Origin: Paenibacillus plantarum
Lineage (GTDB): Bacteria > Bacillota > Bacilli > Paenibacillales > NBRC-103111
Direction of reading: 5' to 3'
Assembly: GCF_013141695.1 (NCBI RefSeq)
Contig: NZ_WHNY01000040.1
Coordinates: 186,001-250,000 of the forward strand
DNA length: 64,000 nucleotides
Shown here: piece after piece, positions 16,171 through 24,557 of the stretch
Layout of the letters: every line of letters starts with the position of its first letter
Position numbering within the stretch: position 1 is the first letter of the stretch
Notes under the pieces: generated by a model
Database searches by the model: none
Seen by the model: only the letters and a program-made list of their open reading frames with translations
What the model was told of the DNA's origin: nothing
Position numbers and translations under genes: made by a program

Positions 16171-16806
16171 ATGCTCGTGATTGGAATTGCCGGAGGTACC
16201 GGTTCAGGTAAAACATCAGTAGCAAAATCGATTATCACAAAACTCGGATCCACGAATGTGACTTTAATTTCACAAGATAATTATTATCTTCATCATAGCG
16301 GACTGACCTTTGAAGAGCGGGAACGCATTAATTATGATCATCCTCGTGCTTTTGAAAATGAATTGCTCCTTCAGCATCTGAATATGTTGAAAAGCGGGCA
16401 GCCCGTCGACATTCCCGTCTACGATTTTTCGGGGCATGCGCGCTCACAAGAAACGATCCGCATTGATGTTAAACCGATTGTGTTGCTGGAAGGCATACAC
16501 GTTCTAACGGATGAGGAACTCCGCGGTGCGCTTAATATAAAGGTTTTCGTAGATACAGACCCTGATGTACGCATCCTCCGTCGTCTATCTCGCGATATTA
16601 ATGAGCGCGGCCGTTCCTTACAATCCGTTTTCGACCAATACTTAACGACAGTGAAGCCCATGCATGATGCATTTATCGAACCGTCCAAGAAGTACGCTGA
16701 CATCATTATTCCTGAAGGCGGAGAAAATCAAATCGGTATCTCGTTGCTTACCATTTTGACAGAACGCTATATGACGGATCAAGCTGCAAATTATGAAATC
16801 GGTTAG
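16171..16806 (+). CDS. udk: Uridine kinase
   Basis: A 211-aa cytoplasmic kinase that phosphorylates uridine and cytidine to UMP and CMP in pyrimidine salvage. The P-loop GGTGSGKT occupies residues 8-15. The family blocks SQDNYYL, NYDHPRAFE and VVLLEGIHVL-type (here IVLLEGIHVL) are all present, as is the lid region RRLSRDINERGRS. Length matches the family (about 210). GGGGAGG lies upstream of the ATG. A strong bidirectional terminator follows. Confidence 0.96.
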   Translation: MLVIGIAGGTGSGKTSVAKSIITKLGSTNVTLISQDNYYLHHSGLTFEERERINYDHPRAFENELLLQHLNMLKSGQPVDIPVYDFSGHARSQETIRIDVKPIVLLEGIHVLTDEELRGALNIKVFVDTDPDVRILRRLSRDINERGRSLQSVFDQYLTTVKPMHDAFIEPSKKYADIIIPEGGENQIGISLLTILTERYMTDQAANYEIG

Positions 16807-16821
16807 CATCCGAAACGGCAA

Positions 16822-16859
16822 GAAGCCACTTTCCTTTATCATGGGAAAGTGGCTTTTTT
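16822..16859. terminator. Bidirectional terminator between udk and the MFS gene
   Basis: AGCCACTTTCC (16824-16834) pairs perfectly with GGAAAGTGGCT (16844-16854), followed by TTTTTT on the plus strand. It sits between two convergent genes, the leftward one ending at 16859, so it serves both. Confidence 0.9.
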
Positions 16860-18016
16860 CATGCCGTACGTGCTTTGAAAATGAACCCCGAGAGGCCAAA
16901 CAACAAGTACACAAGGCCAAGAAAGTAGAAAATACTGAACACGCTCAAATAGTGAAGAGCCATCCCGCCTACTAAAGGACCGATGATACTCCCTACACTA
17001 TATTGAATGGAGGCAATAATATTGGCTGTTGGCAGCAAATGACGCGGTAAAATATCTGCCGCATAGGCCAACCCTAGCGAGAAGAAGGAGCCTACCATGC
17101 CGCCTGCTATGCCCAAACAAAGCCCAAGTCCCCATAAGTTTGTCCCAACGAAAGGTACACAACTGAACGCTAAAGCCCCTACGATGGCCGTACCCATGAG
17201 AATTGGCTTACGACCTACGCGGTCACTCCATATCCCCAGCGGCAACTGCATGATGAGCCCACCGATCCCTGTTACGGGAAGTAAAAGTCCAATCGTAGAC
17301 TCCGAAATGCCAATCCGAAGGCCATAGAGCGGGAAGTTGCTATTCATCGCCGCTTCCATGTATCCAAAGAGCAATGAAGTAATCAGCGGAAACCATGCTA
17401 AGGAAATGACTGTTGTTGCTCGTTTATGCGCGGCTTCCGCACGTTCAGCTCGCTCTGGCTTTTCATTTTTCAGCCTCGTTAGAAGTAATAAGATTAGCAG
17501 AAAGAATGCACTTGTCACCATAAAAGGCACCCAAATCCCCGCTTTAAGCAGGGTTATGCCTAATGGACCGAGACTAAACCCTACCCCGTAGGCCATCCCG
17601 TACAGGGAGATATTGCGTCCTCTCTTCTCTTTCGGACTGGAAGCTACTATCCAGAGTTGTGTCGCGAAATGTAAGGCGCTATCGCCAATACCCACTAGAA
17701 GCCGCAGTACAAACCAGAAGCCAACCTGTTGCCAGACCGGAAAAAGGCAATTCGCGATAATAATTAAGCTCATCCCGATCATAATGACGGGTTTATAGCC
17801 ATAACGGCGAACAGGCTTCTCAATGATGAACATCGTCGCAAAAATCCCAATATACAAGGCCGCCGCATTTACACCGTTTGCACCTGTTGATATACCAGAA
17901 CGATCTAATAATATCGTGAGCAATGGCAAGAGCATCCCTTGGCTCATTCCCGCGACGATGATGACCATGATTAATGTGGTTAATTGATAATTAGATCGCA
18001 GTAATTTAAGCGCCAT
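16859..18016 (-). CDS. MFS transporter
   Basis: A 385-aa protein with about 12 hydrophobic segments. The start is placed at ATG 18016 (MALKLLRSN), with GGTGG about 9 nt upstream; the longer frame starting at 18055 lies inside the upstream gene. Motif A-like loops are recognisable (PVRRYGYKPVIMIG, IWSDRVGRKPIL), typical of drug/multidrug or sugar efflux MFS proteins of Bacillota. The start overlaps the end of the upstream hypothetical gene by 11 nt, so the two are probably cotranslated. The substrate is unknown. Confidence 0.88.
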   Translation of the reverse strand: MALKLLRSNYQLTTLIMVIIVAGMSQGMLLPLLTILLDRSGISTGANGVNAAALYIGIFATMFIIEKPVRRYGYKPVIMIGMSLIIIANCLFPVWQQVGFWFVLRLLVGIGDSALHFATQLWIVASSPKEKRGRNISLYGMAYGVGFSLGPLGITLLKAGIWVPFMVTSAFFLLILLLLTRLKNEKPERAERAEAAHKRATTVISLAWFPLITSLLFGYMEAAMNSNFPLYGLRIGISESTIGLLLPVTGIGGLIMQLPLGIWSDRVGRKPILMGTAIVGALAFSCVPFVGTNLWGLGLCLGIAGGMVGSFFSLGLAYAADILPRHLLPTANIIASIQYSVGSIIGPLVGGMALHYLSVFSIFYFLGLVYLLFGLSGFIFKARTA

Positions 18017-18548
18017 TCCCGAAATCCACCGTTTCCCATCTCTCGGCACAGTCATTTAGCTTGCCATGAAGGGGAACACGGAACTGCGTAAATATGACGA
18101 GTCTTGCTTTTTTTATCCATTCTTTGAAAGATGGGTAGGTAACGAAGAGGTTCGCATAACGATCGCTCATGCATATAAAGTGAGGACCTGGGGATTTCTC
18201 CGTTAAAAAGTTAAGCGATGTATCGAGTGGCGTATATTTCTTACGCTTCCCCTCCCATTTGTCCACTTCAACTTGGAGATTCGTATCTACATCCTCTAAC
18301 AGGTGTTCAAGATGCTTCAGACGGGCATAATAGGGCATTTCCGATCGAATATCCATTCGACGGAGTGTTTCCTCATGCTGTGGATAGAAGATGATACGAA
18401 CGAATTTCCGTTCTTCTGCCCAAGCGATACAAGCGCTCATTTCGTGCTCTGTCCAATCTTCGAATGTCTCAAAAACCAGAACTGTTCCCTTATCTGAATT
18501 TACCGGGGGTTCATACCCGAAGGGTACTTTTATTTGATCTCGTGCCAT
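18006..18548 (-). CDS. Conserved-looking hypothetical protein, 180 aa
   Basis: I do not recognise a family. The start is ATG 18548 (MARDQIKVPFGY) because AGGAGGAAGCA is directly upstream. The protein is soluble, has no signal peptide and is rich in aromatic and charged residues, for example VLVFETFEDWTEHEMSACIA and GPHFICMSDRYANLFVTYPS. It is translationally coupled to the MFS gene through an 11-nt overlap. That might point to a function linked to the exporter, but there is no other evidence. Confidence 0.75.
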   Translation of the reverse strand: MARDQIKVPFGYEPPVNSDKGTVLVFETFEDWTEHEMSACIAWAEERKFVRIIFYPQHEETLRRMDIRSEMPYYARLKHLEHLLEDVDTNLQVEVDKWEGKRKKYTPLDTSLNFLTEKSPGPHFICMSDRYANLFVTYPSFKEWIKKARLVIFTQFRVPLHGKLNDCAERWETVDFGNGA

Positions 18549-18649
18549 TGCTTCCTCCTCTAGTTGATCTTGCATGTCGTTGGTATGATGGAATTACTTA
18601 CACATATACCTAGTATACCCCTTCCATCCCCATGAAACCATTGCCCAGA

Positions 18650-18679
18650 TTGGATTACAAGATCACGTTACGTTATAAT
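18650..18679 (+). promoter_or_regulatory. Predicted sigma-A promoter of the M29 aminopeptidase gene
   Basis: TTGGAT (18650-18655) and TATAAT (18674-18679) are separated by 18 nt and lie about 40 bp before the ATG at 18719. The -10 is perfect and the -35 matches four of six positions. Confidence 0.6.
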
Positions 18680-18718
18680 TTGGGGGTACGTATTTTTTAA
18701 TTAAGGGAGACCTATAGG

Positions 18719-19834
18719 ATGAGAGATCCAAGATTACAAACTTTTGCCCGAAACATTATTCGATATTCCGTGAGCCTGCAGCCCGGTGAGAACATATTGA
18801 TTGAAATGATTGGTGTTAAAGATCCAGAACTTGCGAAATGCTTAATTGAAGAGGTTTATGCAGCCGGAGGTAATCCATTCATTGAGTTGCGTGACCCCGC
18901 CATTACGCGCAGCTTGCAAATGAAAGGAACGCAAGAACAATTCAGCACATGGTCTGCGATTGAGCTTGCTCGAATGAAACAAATGGATGCCTATGTCGCT
19001 GTCCGCAGCGGTGATAACATCACCGAGTCATCTGATGTGCCTGATGAACAAATGAAGCTGTTCCTGAAGTACTTCCAACGTCCAATCTTCGATGAGCGTA
19101 TTAACAATACCAAATGGGTCGTAATGCGCTACCCGAATCCGTCAATGGCGCAGTTGGCTGGAAAAAGTACAGAAGCTTTCGAGGATTTCTACTTTAACGT
19201 CTGTAACCTTGATTACAGTAAAATGGCAAAAGCAATGGAATCCCTCGTTGATTTGATGAAACGTACGGATCGTGTCCGTTTGGTCGCCAAAGGTACGGAC
19301 CTCAGCTTCTCGATCAAAGGCATCGGTGCTGTTCCTTGCTCAGGACTCCGAAACATCCCGGATGGCGAGGTCTACACGGCACCTGTGAAAGATTCCGTAA
19401 ATGGTACAATCAGTTACAATACACCGACTATTTACTCGGGCACATCTTTTGAGAACATTGTCCTGACCTTCGAAAATGGCCGCATCATTAACGCGACTAG
19501 CAACGATACCAATAAACTGAATGAGATCCTAGATACAGATGATGGCGCACGCTATATCGGCGAATTCGCAATTGGTGTAAACCCCTACATTCAACATCCG
19601 ATGAAAGATATCTTATTTGATGAGAAAATTGACGGCAGCATCCATTTCACACCAGGTCAAGCTTATGAAACTGCGGATAACACCAATCGTTCATCTGTCC
19701 ACTGGGACATGGTTCTGATTCAACGTCCAGAGTATGGCGGCGGCGAAATTTATTTCGACGATGTGCTCATTCGCAAGGATGGCCGTTTCGTCATTCCAGA
19801 GCTCGAAAAGCTTAACCCAGAGAACTTAATGTAG
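18719..19834 (+). CDS. M29-family aminopeptidase
   Basis: A 371-aa cytoplasmic metallo-aminopeptidase of the AmpS/PepS/AmpII family. It starts MRDPRLQTFARNIIRYSVSL, where the family has 'LE.YA.L.v..g.nvq.gq.v'. The metal-binding regions are present: NIPDGEVYTAPVKDSVNG, a glutamate in GEFAIGVNP, and SVHWDMV with His and Asp near the C-terminus. It is slightly shorter than B. subtilis AmpS (about 410). AGGGAGACC precedes the ATG. The gene is monocistronic, with a promoter upstream and a hairpin downstream. Confidence 0.93.
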   Translation: MRDPRLQTFARNIIRYSVSLQPGENILIEMIGVKDPELAKCLIEEVYAAGGNPFIELRDPAITRSLQMKGTQEQFSTWSAIELARMKQMDAYVAVRSGDNITESSDVPDEQMKLFLKYFQRPIFDERINNTKWVVMRYPNPSMAQLAGKSTEAFEDFYFNVCNLDYSKMAKAMESLVDLMKRTDRVRLVAKGTDLSFSIKGIGAVPCSGLRNIPDGEVYTAPVKDSVNGTISYNTPTIYSGTSFENIVLTFENGRIINATSNDTNKLNEILDTDDGARYIGEFAIGVNPYIQHPMKDILFDEKIDGSIHFTPGQAYETADNTNRSSVHWDMVLIQRPEYGGGEIYFDDVLIRKDGRFVIPELEKLNPENLM

Positions 19835-19860
19835 TTAACTATAGGAAAAGGCACAGACTT

Positions 19861-19915
19861 AAAAAGCAGTTGAAACTTCCGAGTACGATTCACTCGGTAA
19901 GCTTCAGCTGCTTTT
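19861..19915. terminator. Bidirectional terminator between the aminopeptidase and L,D-transpeptidase genes
   Basis: A long hairpin with outer arms AAAAAGCAG and CTGCTTTTT and inner arms around CCGAGT/ACTCGG. It has A- and T-runs on both sides and lies between convergent genes. Confidence 0.85.
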
Positions 19916-21396
19916 TAGCCTAACCAATGGAAGATAGTATTTCCCGCGGATTCTGAATGTTGAGGCAGACTCGTTGGGATCAACTTTGACATTTGACTCA
20001 CCGGACTAACTCGATTAGATATACGTTCACTGGAAAGTATCTGCACCTCAGCTCCTCTCGGTACGAAAGGAAATAGTTGTTGTATGTCGTCATTCGTTAA
20101 TCGAATACAACCTAAAGACTTCGATTCTCCGATCGAGCTCTCGTCATAGGTGCCGTGTAACGCGATAGATCCTAGTCCTAAGCCTGCATCACCATAGCTT
20201 TGACTTGTCTTTCCTTTGGGCTGCTGCACTCGCTCTATGACCCGATAAACGCCATCAGGTGTGCTGCCATTAGCACCAAGACCAATTTCTTTGTCCCATA
20301 GCAAATGGGAGCCGCTAACCAGCTGCAACTGATACGCACGCTGATTCACTTCGAGATGAACAGGTTCATAGGGAACCTCATCTCCTCCGACTACATTCGC
20401 ATAGAACATATGCGCAATATCTGCCGCTTCGGGATTAAATACCCATCCCCCATCACCCCTATAGGCTGATTGGATCTTATTCGAACCCGAAACAGTTTCA
20501 ATCGGGATGAAGCTCAAATAATTTAGCGGATAATCCTGCAGGAGTTCATCTATTCGTCCGGGGGCTTGTCCCACATCGTCTCGATAGGATGCCAAAGCTG
20601 TTCGAACTAAATTAGCACCAATCGCGCTTAGCGGTTGGTGCTCTTCAAATTCAGCGTTCAGAAAACGGATGTGAACCAATGCATCTGCCTCTGGCTGATA
20701 CGTTGCGATAACCATCGCACGCCTTATATCATCCTCATTAGTGAGCAGCATCGTTTTCCCTTTATCCACGTTATCCTCGGTGACAATCCCATAGAGGAGA
20801 ATCGTTGTCTTCGGTATTTCCTTTGCCAAAACCAAGGCTTGTGCATGAAGCTTCTTCTCGATTTCTGCATGTGACATCTCTGGTGAGAGATACAAAATGA
20901 AAGGCTTGTCTACCGATTCGTAAGTTACTTGTGTGCCTGCACTCCAAATTTTCATTTTACTAATCGTACGTGAAATAGCATGATCTCCAGTAAAAACTAA
21001 TACTAAAATGACATTGAGAATCAGAAGGACAAGCAACAACATTTTCATAAATGGTGGTAATAAAGGCTTTCGCTTCTCCGGAAGCGTCTGTTCTAGATTC
21101 GCAACGTGAGCGGCTTGCTGCTGATCCAGCATGTGAATGGCACGATTTGCAGCTGAATAGAAAGGCGAGGGATAGGTCTTGAGCACTTCCTTGTAATGAA
21201 ACCTGGCTCTCTTCCAATTCCCTTTCTCACGAAATTTCTGCCCCAGATTGAAATGGGCTTCAGGCGAATTCGCATCCAGATAGCGAATAACCTTCTCATG
21301 GTAAAGTGGATCAGCATGACTAATGAACAAATTCTTGTGCAAATGGACGAGGTGATCATCGAGTTGGTTACGGAATCGTTGGTTTCGTCGGATCAT
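19915..21396 (-). CDS. Membrane-anchored TPR / YkuD-type L,D-transpeptidase
   Basis: A 493-aa protein. Residues about 40-95 contain TPR-like helices (AHFNLGQKFREKGNWKRARF); one transmembrane segment follows near 116-136. The extracellular part has a linker of about 220 residues and a C-terminal YkuD catalytic domain with LHGTYDESSIGESKSLGC, including the active-site His and the SxGCIRL cysteine. The enzyme should make 3-3 cross-links or attach groups to peptidoglycan, with the catalytic domain facing the wall. The cytoplasmic N-terminal TPR part is unusual and may bind a partner. A prominent palindrome lies about 45-80 bp upstream of the ATG. Confidence 0.92.
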   Translation of the reverse strand: MIRRNQRFRNQLDDHLVHLHKNLFISHADPLYHEKVIRYLDANSPEAHFNLGQKFREKGNWKRARFHYKEVLKTYPSPFYSAANRAIHMLDQQQAAHVANLEQTLPEKRKPLLPPFMKMLLLVLLILNVILVLVFTGDHAISRTISKMKIWSAGTQVTYESVDKPFILYLSPEMSHAEIEKKLHAQALVLAKEIPKTTILLYGIVTEDNVDKGKTMLLTNEDDIRRAMVIATYQPEADALVHIRFLNAEFEEHQPLSAIGANLVRTALASYRDDVGQAPGRIDELLQDYPLNYLSFIPIETVSGSNKIQSAYRGDGGWVFNPEAADIAHMFYANVVGGDEVPYEPVHLEVNQRAYQLQLVSGSHLLWDKEIGLGANGSTPDGVYRVIERVQQPKGKTSQSYGDAGLGLGSIALHGTYDESSIGESKSLGCIRLTNDDIQQLFPFVPRGAEVQILSSERISNRVSPVSQMSKLIPTSLPQHSESAGNTIFHWLG

Positions 21397-21440
21397 TTGG
21401 CTCCTCTCCGTTCATAAATTTAGCTAGTCACACAAGTTGA

Positions 21441-21477
21441 ATGATACATTAGGTATCTCTGATACATAATGTATCAT
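21441..21477. promoter_or_regulatory. Perfect inverted repeat upstream of the L,D-transpeptidase gene, candidate operator
   Basis: ATGATACATTA (21441-21451) and TAATGTATCAT (21467-21477) form an 11-bp perfect dyad. A second, overlapping palindrome GATACAT-A-ATGTATC occupies 21461-21475. So at least three GATACAT half-sites lie 45-80 bp before the start codon. There is no T-run, so a protein-binding operator is more likely than a terminator. The regulator is unknown. Confidence 0.6.
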
Positions 21478-21537
21478 GAGAGAAATGGAAAGACAACCCT
21501 TTTTCCGACTTAACATTTAACCTACGTCATCAAATAG

Positions 21538-21581
21538 TAAAAGACGCCCTCAGCCCCAATAAACAAGGCTAAGAACGTCTT
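21538..21581 (-). terminator. Terminator of the qox operon
   Basis: AAGACG pairs with CGTCTT and CTCAGCC with GGCT-AG around a short loop. On the minus strand a TTTT run follows. It starts about 22 nt after the qoxD stop codon. Confidence 0.8.
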
Positions 21582-21602
21582 CTACTTAGTGATATTAACT
21601 AC

Positions 21603-21932
21603 CTAATGCGCGACTGTATTATAGGTCATAATCCAGATCGAGCCGGCTACGATTGTTACTAGAATGACTAGACCAAATAGCAGCGCCATGATGTTCCACC
21701 GGGCATTCTCGCCTTCTTTGACATGCATGAAGAAGAACAATTGCACAGCAAATTGCAGAACGGCCATTACTAAAATCAAAATCAATGTACCCGTTTTCCC
21801 TAGCATATGATTCATGACAACAACAAGTGGAATGATGGTCAAAATGATCGATAACGCAAAACCGATGATATACGATTTCAATGATCCATGCGACCCGTGA
21901 TTGTTTTGAGATTGTGTATGTGGTTGGCTCAC
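21603..21932 (-). CDS. qoxD: Menaquinol oxidase aa3-600 subunit IV
   Basis: A 109-aa subunit with three transmembrane helices (about 20-42, 48-70, 80-104) and the CyoD/QoxD signature FAVQLFFFMHVKEGENARWN. The start is GTG with GGGGG upstream. It is the last gene of the II-I-III-IV order, identical to qoxABCD of B. subtilis. It stabilises the CuB site during assembly of the oxidase. Confidence 0.93.
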   Translation of the reverse strand: MSQPHTQSQNNHGSHGSLKSYIIGFALSIILTIIPLVVVMNHMLGKTGTLILILVMAVLQFAVQLFFFMHVKEGENARWNIMALLFGLVILVTIVAGSIWIMTYNTVAH

Positions 21933-22547
21933 TTACATCACCCCCATGAGATAGACGACCGTAAAGACGAAGATCCAAACGACGTCCAGAAAATGCCAAT
22001 ACAAGGAAATGATCTCTACTTTACGTTTCGTAACTGTTGTGATCCCGCGGCGCTTCAATTGAAAAATTAGACCAATCATCCAAAGTAAACCAACGGAAAC
22101 GTGCAAACCGTGCGTGCCAACTAATGTAAAGAAGGCCGATAGGAAAGCACTCGTGGAGATTGTTGCGCCCTCATGGTTAACCATGGTAATGAATTCTGAA
22201 AGCTCTAGTCCAACGAATAATGCTCCTAATATAACTGTCACAATCAACCAACCGATTAATTGCTTCAGATTTCCTTTGTGCATACCCAATACAGCTAAAC
22301 CGCTTGTAAAGCTACTTGTCAGCAAGATGAAAGTTTCCGCGATGATTCCCGGCATCTTGAATAACTCTTCCGGTGTTGGTCCGCCATTCGTATTTTGGTG
22401 AAGGACGATATAGGTCGCAAAAAGCGAGCCGAATAAAATAACGTCTGTGATTAGAAATATCCAAAAACCAAACGTTTTGAGCGATTCATGCTCTTGTTCA
22501 TGATCGTGTTCATGGTCGTGTGCACCATGTGCTGCTGTGTGTGCCAT
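21933..22547 (-). CDS. qoxC: Menaquinol oxidase aa3-600 subunit III
   Basis: A 204-aa COX3-family subunit with five hydrophobic helices. The start is ATG 22547, which overlaps the qoxB stop by one base (TAATG) with GGAGTG before it. A His/Glu-rich N-terminal tail (HGAHDHEHDHEQEHES) precedes the first helix and could bind metal. Family blocks GTHGLHVSVGLLWM and YWHFLDVVWIFVF are present. It supports proton-pumping integrity of subunit I. Confidence 0.94.
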   Translation of the reverse strand: MAHTAAHGAHDHEHDHEQEHESLKTFGFWIFLITDVILFGSLFATYIVLHQNTNGGPTPEELFKMPGIIAETFILLTSSFTSGLAVLGMHKGNLKQLIGWLIVTVILGALFVGLELSEFITMVNHEGATISTSAFLSAFFTLVGTHGLHVSVGLLWMIGLIFQLKRRGITTVTKRKVEIISLYWHFLDVVWIFVFTVVYLMGVM

Positions 22548-24517
22548 TACACCTTCACTCCTTTCCAAGCGGCGTCTTCCGTCTTCTTCACTTCATCCGC
22601 TGGAATATAGTAATCCGTATCATAGCTGAAGGAACGAGCAATCATACAGATGGCAACACCAATTAATGCTGGAATGGTTAGCCACATCCAATCCCAGACG
22701 AATCCGAAGCCTGCAAAAAACCATAACAGCGATATGACAAACGGAATTGCTGAGTTTTTAGGCATATGAATCGGTTCATAGGTAGTTGGCTTCGGTTGTT
22801 TCTTGCCATTCTCTTGCTTCGCTTCCCACCAAGCGTCAGCGACTTCTGCTTTAGGCAGCACAGCAAAGTTGTAAAGTGGTGCTGGTGAAGGAATGGACCA
22901 TTCCAGTGTACGTGCATCCCACGGATCGCCAGTAACATCTTGTTCTCTGAACTTAATGGAGTGAGCAATTTGCCACACTTGGAAAATGAAACCAATACCC
23001 ATTAAGAAACCGCCGACGGTTGAAACCATGTTAAGCGGACCCCAGCCCATATCCCAGCTGTACGTGTAGGTCCGACGCGTCATTCCGTCTAAACCAAGGA
23101 AGTATTGCGGCATGAAACAGACATAGAAACCAATGTTCCACACCCAAAACGCCCATTTGCCCAGATGTTCATTAAGTTTAAAGCCGAACATTTTCGGCCA
23201 CCAGTAGTAGAGACCTGCGAAATATCCGAAGGCTACACCACCAATTAATACTTGATGGAAATGCGCAATCAGGAAGTAACTATTATGGAATTGGAAATCA
23301 GCTGGAGCGACAGACAACAGAACCCCTGTCATTCCCCCAACAACGAAACAAGGAATGAAGGCGATTGTCCAAAGCATCGGCGTCGTGAAGCGAATTTTCC
23401 CCCGGAACATCGTGAAGAGCCAGTTAAATACTTTTGCCCCTGTAGGAATCGCAATTAGCATTGTACTTATCGCGAAGAAAGCATTCACATCCGCGCCAGA
23501 ACCCATCGTGAAGAAGTGATGCGCCCAAGTAAAGAAGGATAATAAGCTGATGATGAGCATCGCGAATACCATCGATTTGTAACCGAATAGTTTCTTCTTC
23601 GAGAAGGTTGATACGATCTCGGAGAAAATACCGAAGGCTGGTATCACGACGATATACACCTCAGGGTGACCCCACATCCAAATTAAATTAATATACATCA
23701 TCGGATTACCGCCGCCGTCCAAGGTGAAGAAATGGGCACCAAAGAAGCGGTCTAAGAATAGTAACGCTAGTGTAACTGTTAAGATTGGAAATGCGAAAAT
23801 GATCATAATGCAACTTGAAAATACGGACCACGTGAACATCGGCATTTTCATCAACTTCATACCAGGTGTACGCATTTTCAAAATGGTCACAATGAAGTTA
23901 ATCCCTGTTGCCAAACTCCCGATACCTGAAATTTGAATGCCCCAAATGTAGAAGTTCTGGCCCACTCCTGGGCTATGTGACAATTCGGATAGTGGCGGAT
24001 AGCTGAGCCAACCTGCATCTGGTGAACCACCGATGACGAATGAAACATTGAATAGCATAGCGCCCCAGAAGAACATCCAGAAACTTAGGGAGTTCAAGAA
24101 TGGGTACGCGACATCGCGCGCTCCGATTTGCAGAGGAACAACAATGTTGAATAAACCAAACATGAGCGGCATCGCCATGAATAAAATCATGATTACACCG
24201 TGCGTTGTGAAAATTTGATTATAGTGATCTGGCTGTAGGAACTGGCTATCCGGAATGGCTAGCTGCAGCCTCATTAGAAGCGCATCTACACCACCGCGGA
24301 ATAACATCATTAACGAACAGATAATATACATAATCCCAATTCGTTTATGATCGACGCTTGTCAACCATTCCCGCCAAAGCCAACCCCATTTTCGGAAGAA
24401 CGTGAGTACGAATACCATGGCTACTAACGAGAGCCCGATACTAACCTGGGCTCCCAGAATCATGGGATCGCCCGTTACGAAAAACTCGGATGCAAAATCT
24501 TTAATTTTATCCAGCAT
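22547..24517 (-). CDS. qoxB: Menaquinol oxidase aa3-600 subunit I
   Basis: A 656-aa haem-copper oxidase core subunit. The copper B site HPEVY (WGHPEVYIVVIP), the histidine pair in WAHHFFTMG and the haem ligands in AHFHQVLIGG are all visible. The N-terminus FFVTGDPMILGAQVSIGLSL closely matches B. subtilis QoxB. It reduces O2 to water with electrons from menaquinol and pumps protons. GGGAG lies upstream of ATG 24517. It follows qoxA by about 40 nt and overlaps qoxC. Confidence 0.96.
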   Translation of the reverse strand: MLDKIKDFASEFFVTGDPMILGAQVSIGLSLVAMVFVLTFFRKWGWLWREWLTSVDHKRIGIMYIICSLMMLFRGGVDALLMRLQLAIPDSQFLQPDHYNQIFTTHGVIMILFMAMPLMFGLFNIVVPLQIGARDVAYPFLNSLSFWMFFWGAMLFNVSFVIGGSPDAGWLSYPPLSELSHSPGVGQNFYIWGIQISGIGSLATGINFIVTILKMRTPGMKLMKMPMFTWSVFSSCIMIIFAFPILTVTLALLFLDRFFGAHFFTLDGGGNPMMYINLIWMWGHPEVYIVVIPAFGIFSEIVSTFSKKKLFGYKSMVFAMLIISLLSFFTWAHHFFTMGSGADVNAFFAISTMLIAIPTGAKVFNWLFTMFRGKIRFTTPMLWTIAFIPCFVVGGMTGVLLSVAPADFQFHNSYFLIAHFHQVLIGGVAFGYFAGLYYWWPKMFGFKLNEHLGKWAFWVWNIGFYVCFMPQYFLGLDGMTRRTYTYSWDMGWGPLNMVSTVGGFLMGIGFIFQVWQIAHSIKFREQDVTGDPWDARTLEWSIPSPAPLYNFAVLPKAEVADAWWEAKQENGKKQPKPTTYEPIHMPKNSAIPFVISLLWFFAGFGFVWDWMWLTIPALIGVAICMIARSFSYDTDYYIPADEVKKTEDAAWKGVKV

Positions 24518-24557
24518 GAGCAGATCTCCCTTTCATAAAACTCTGATCTATCATCAA

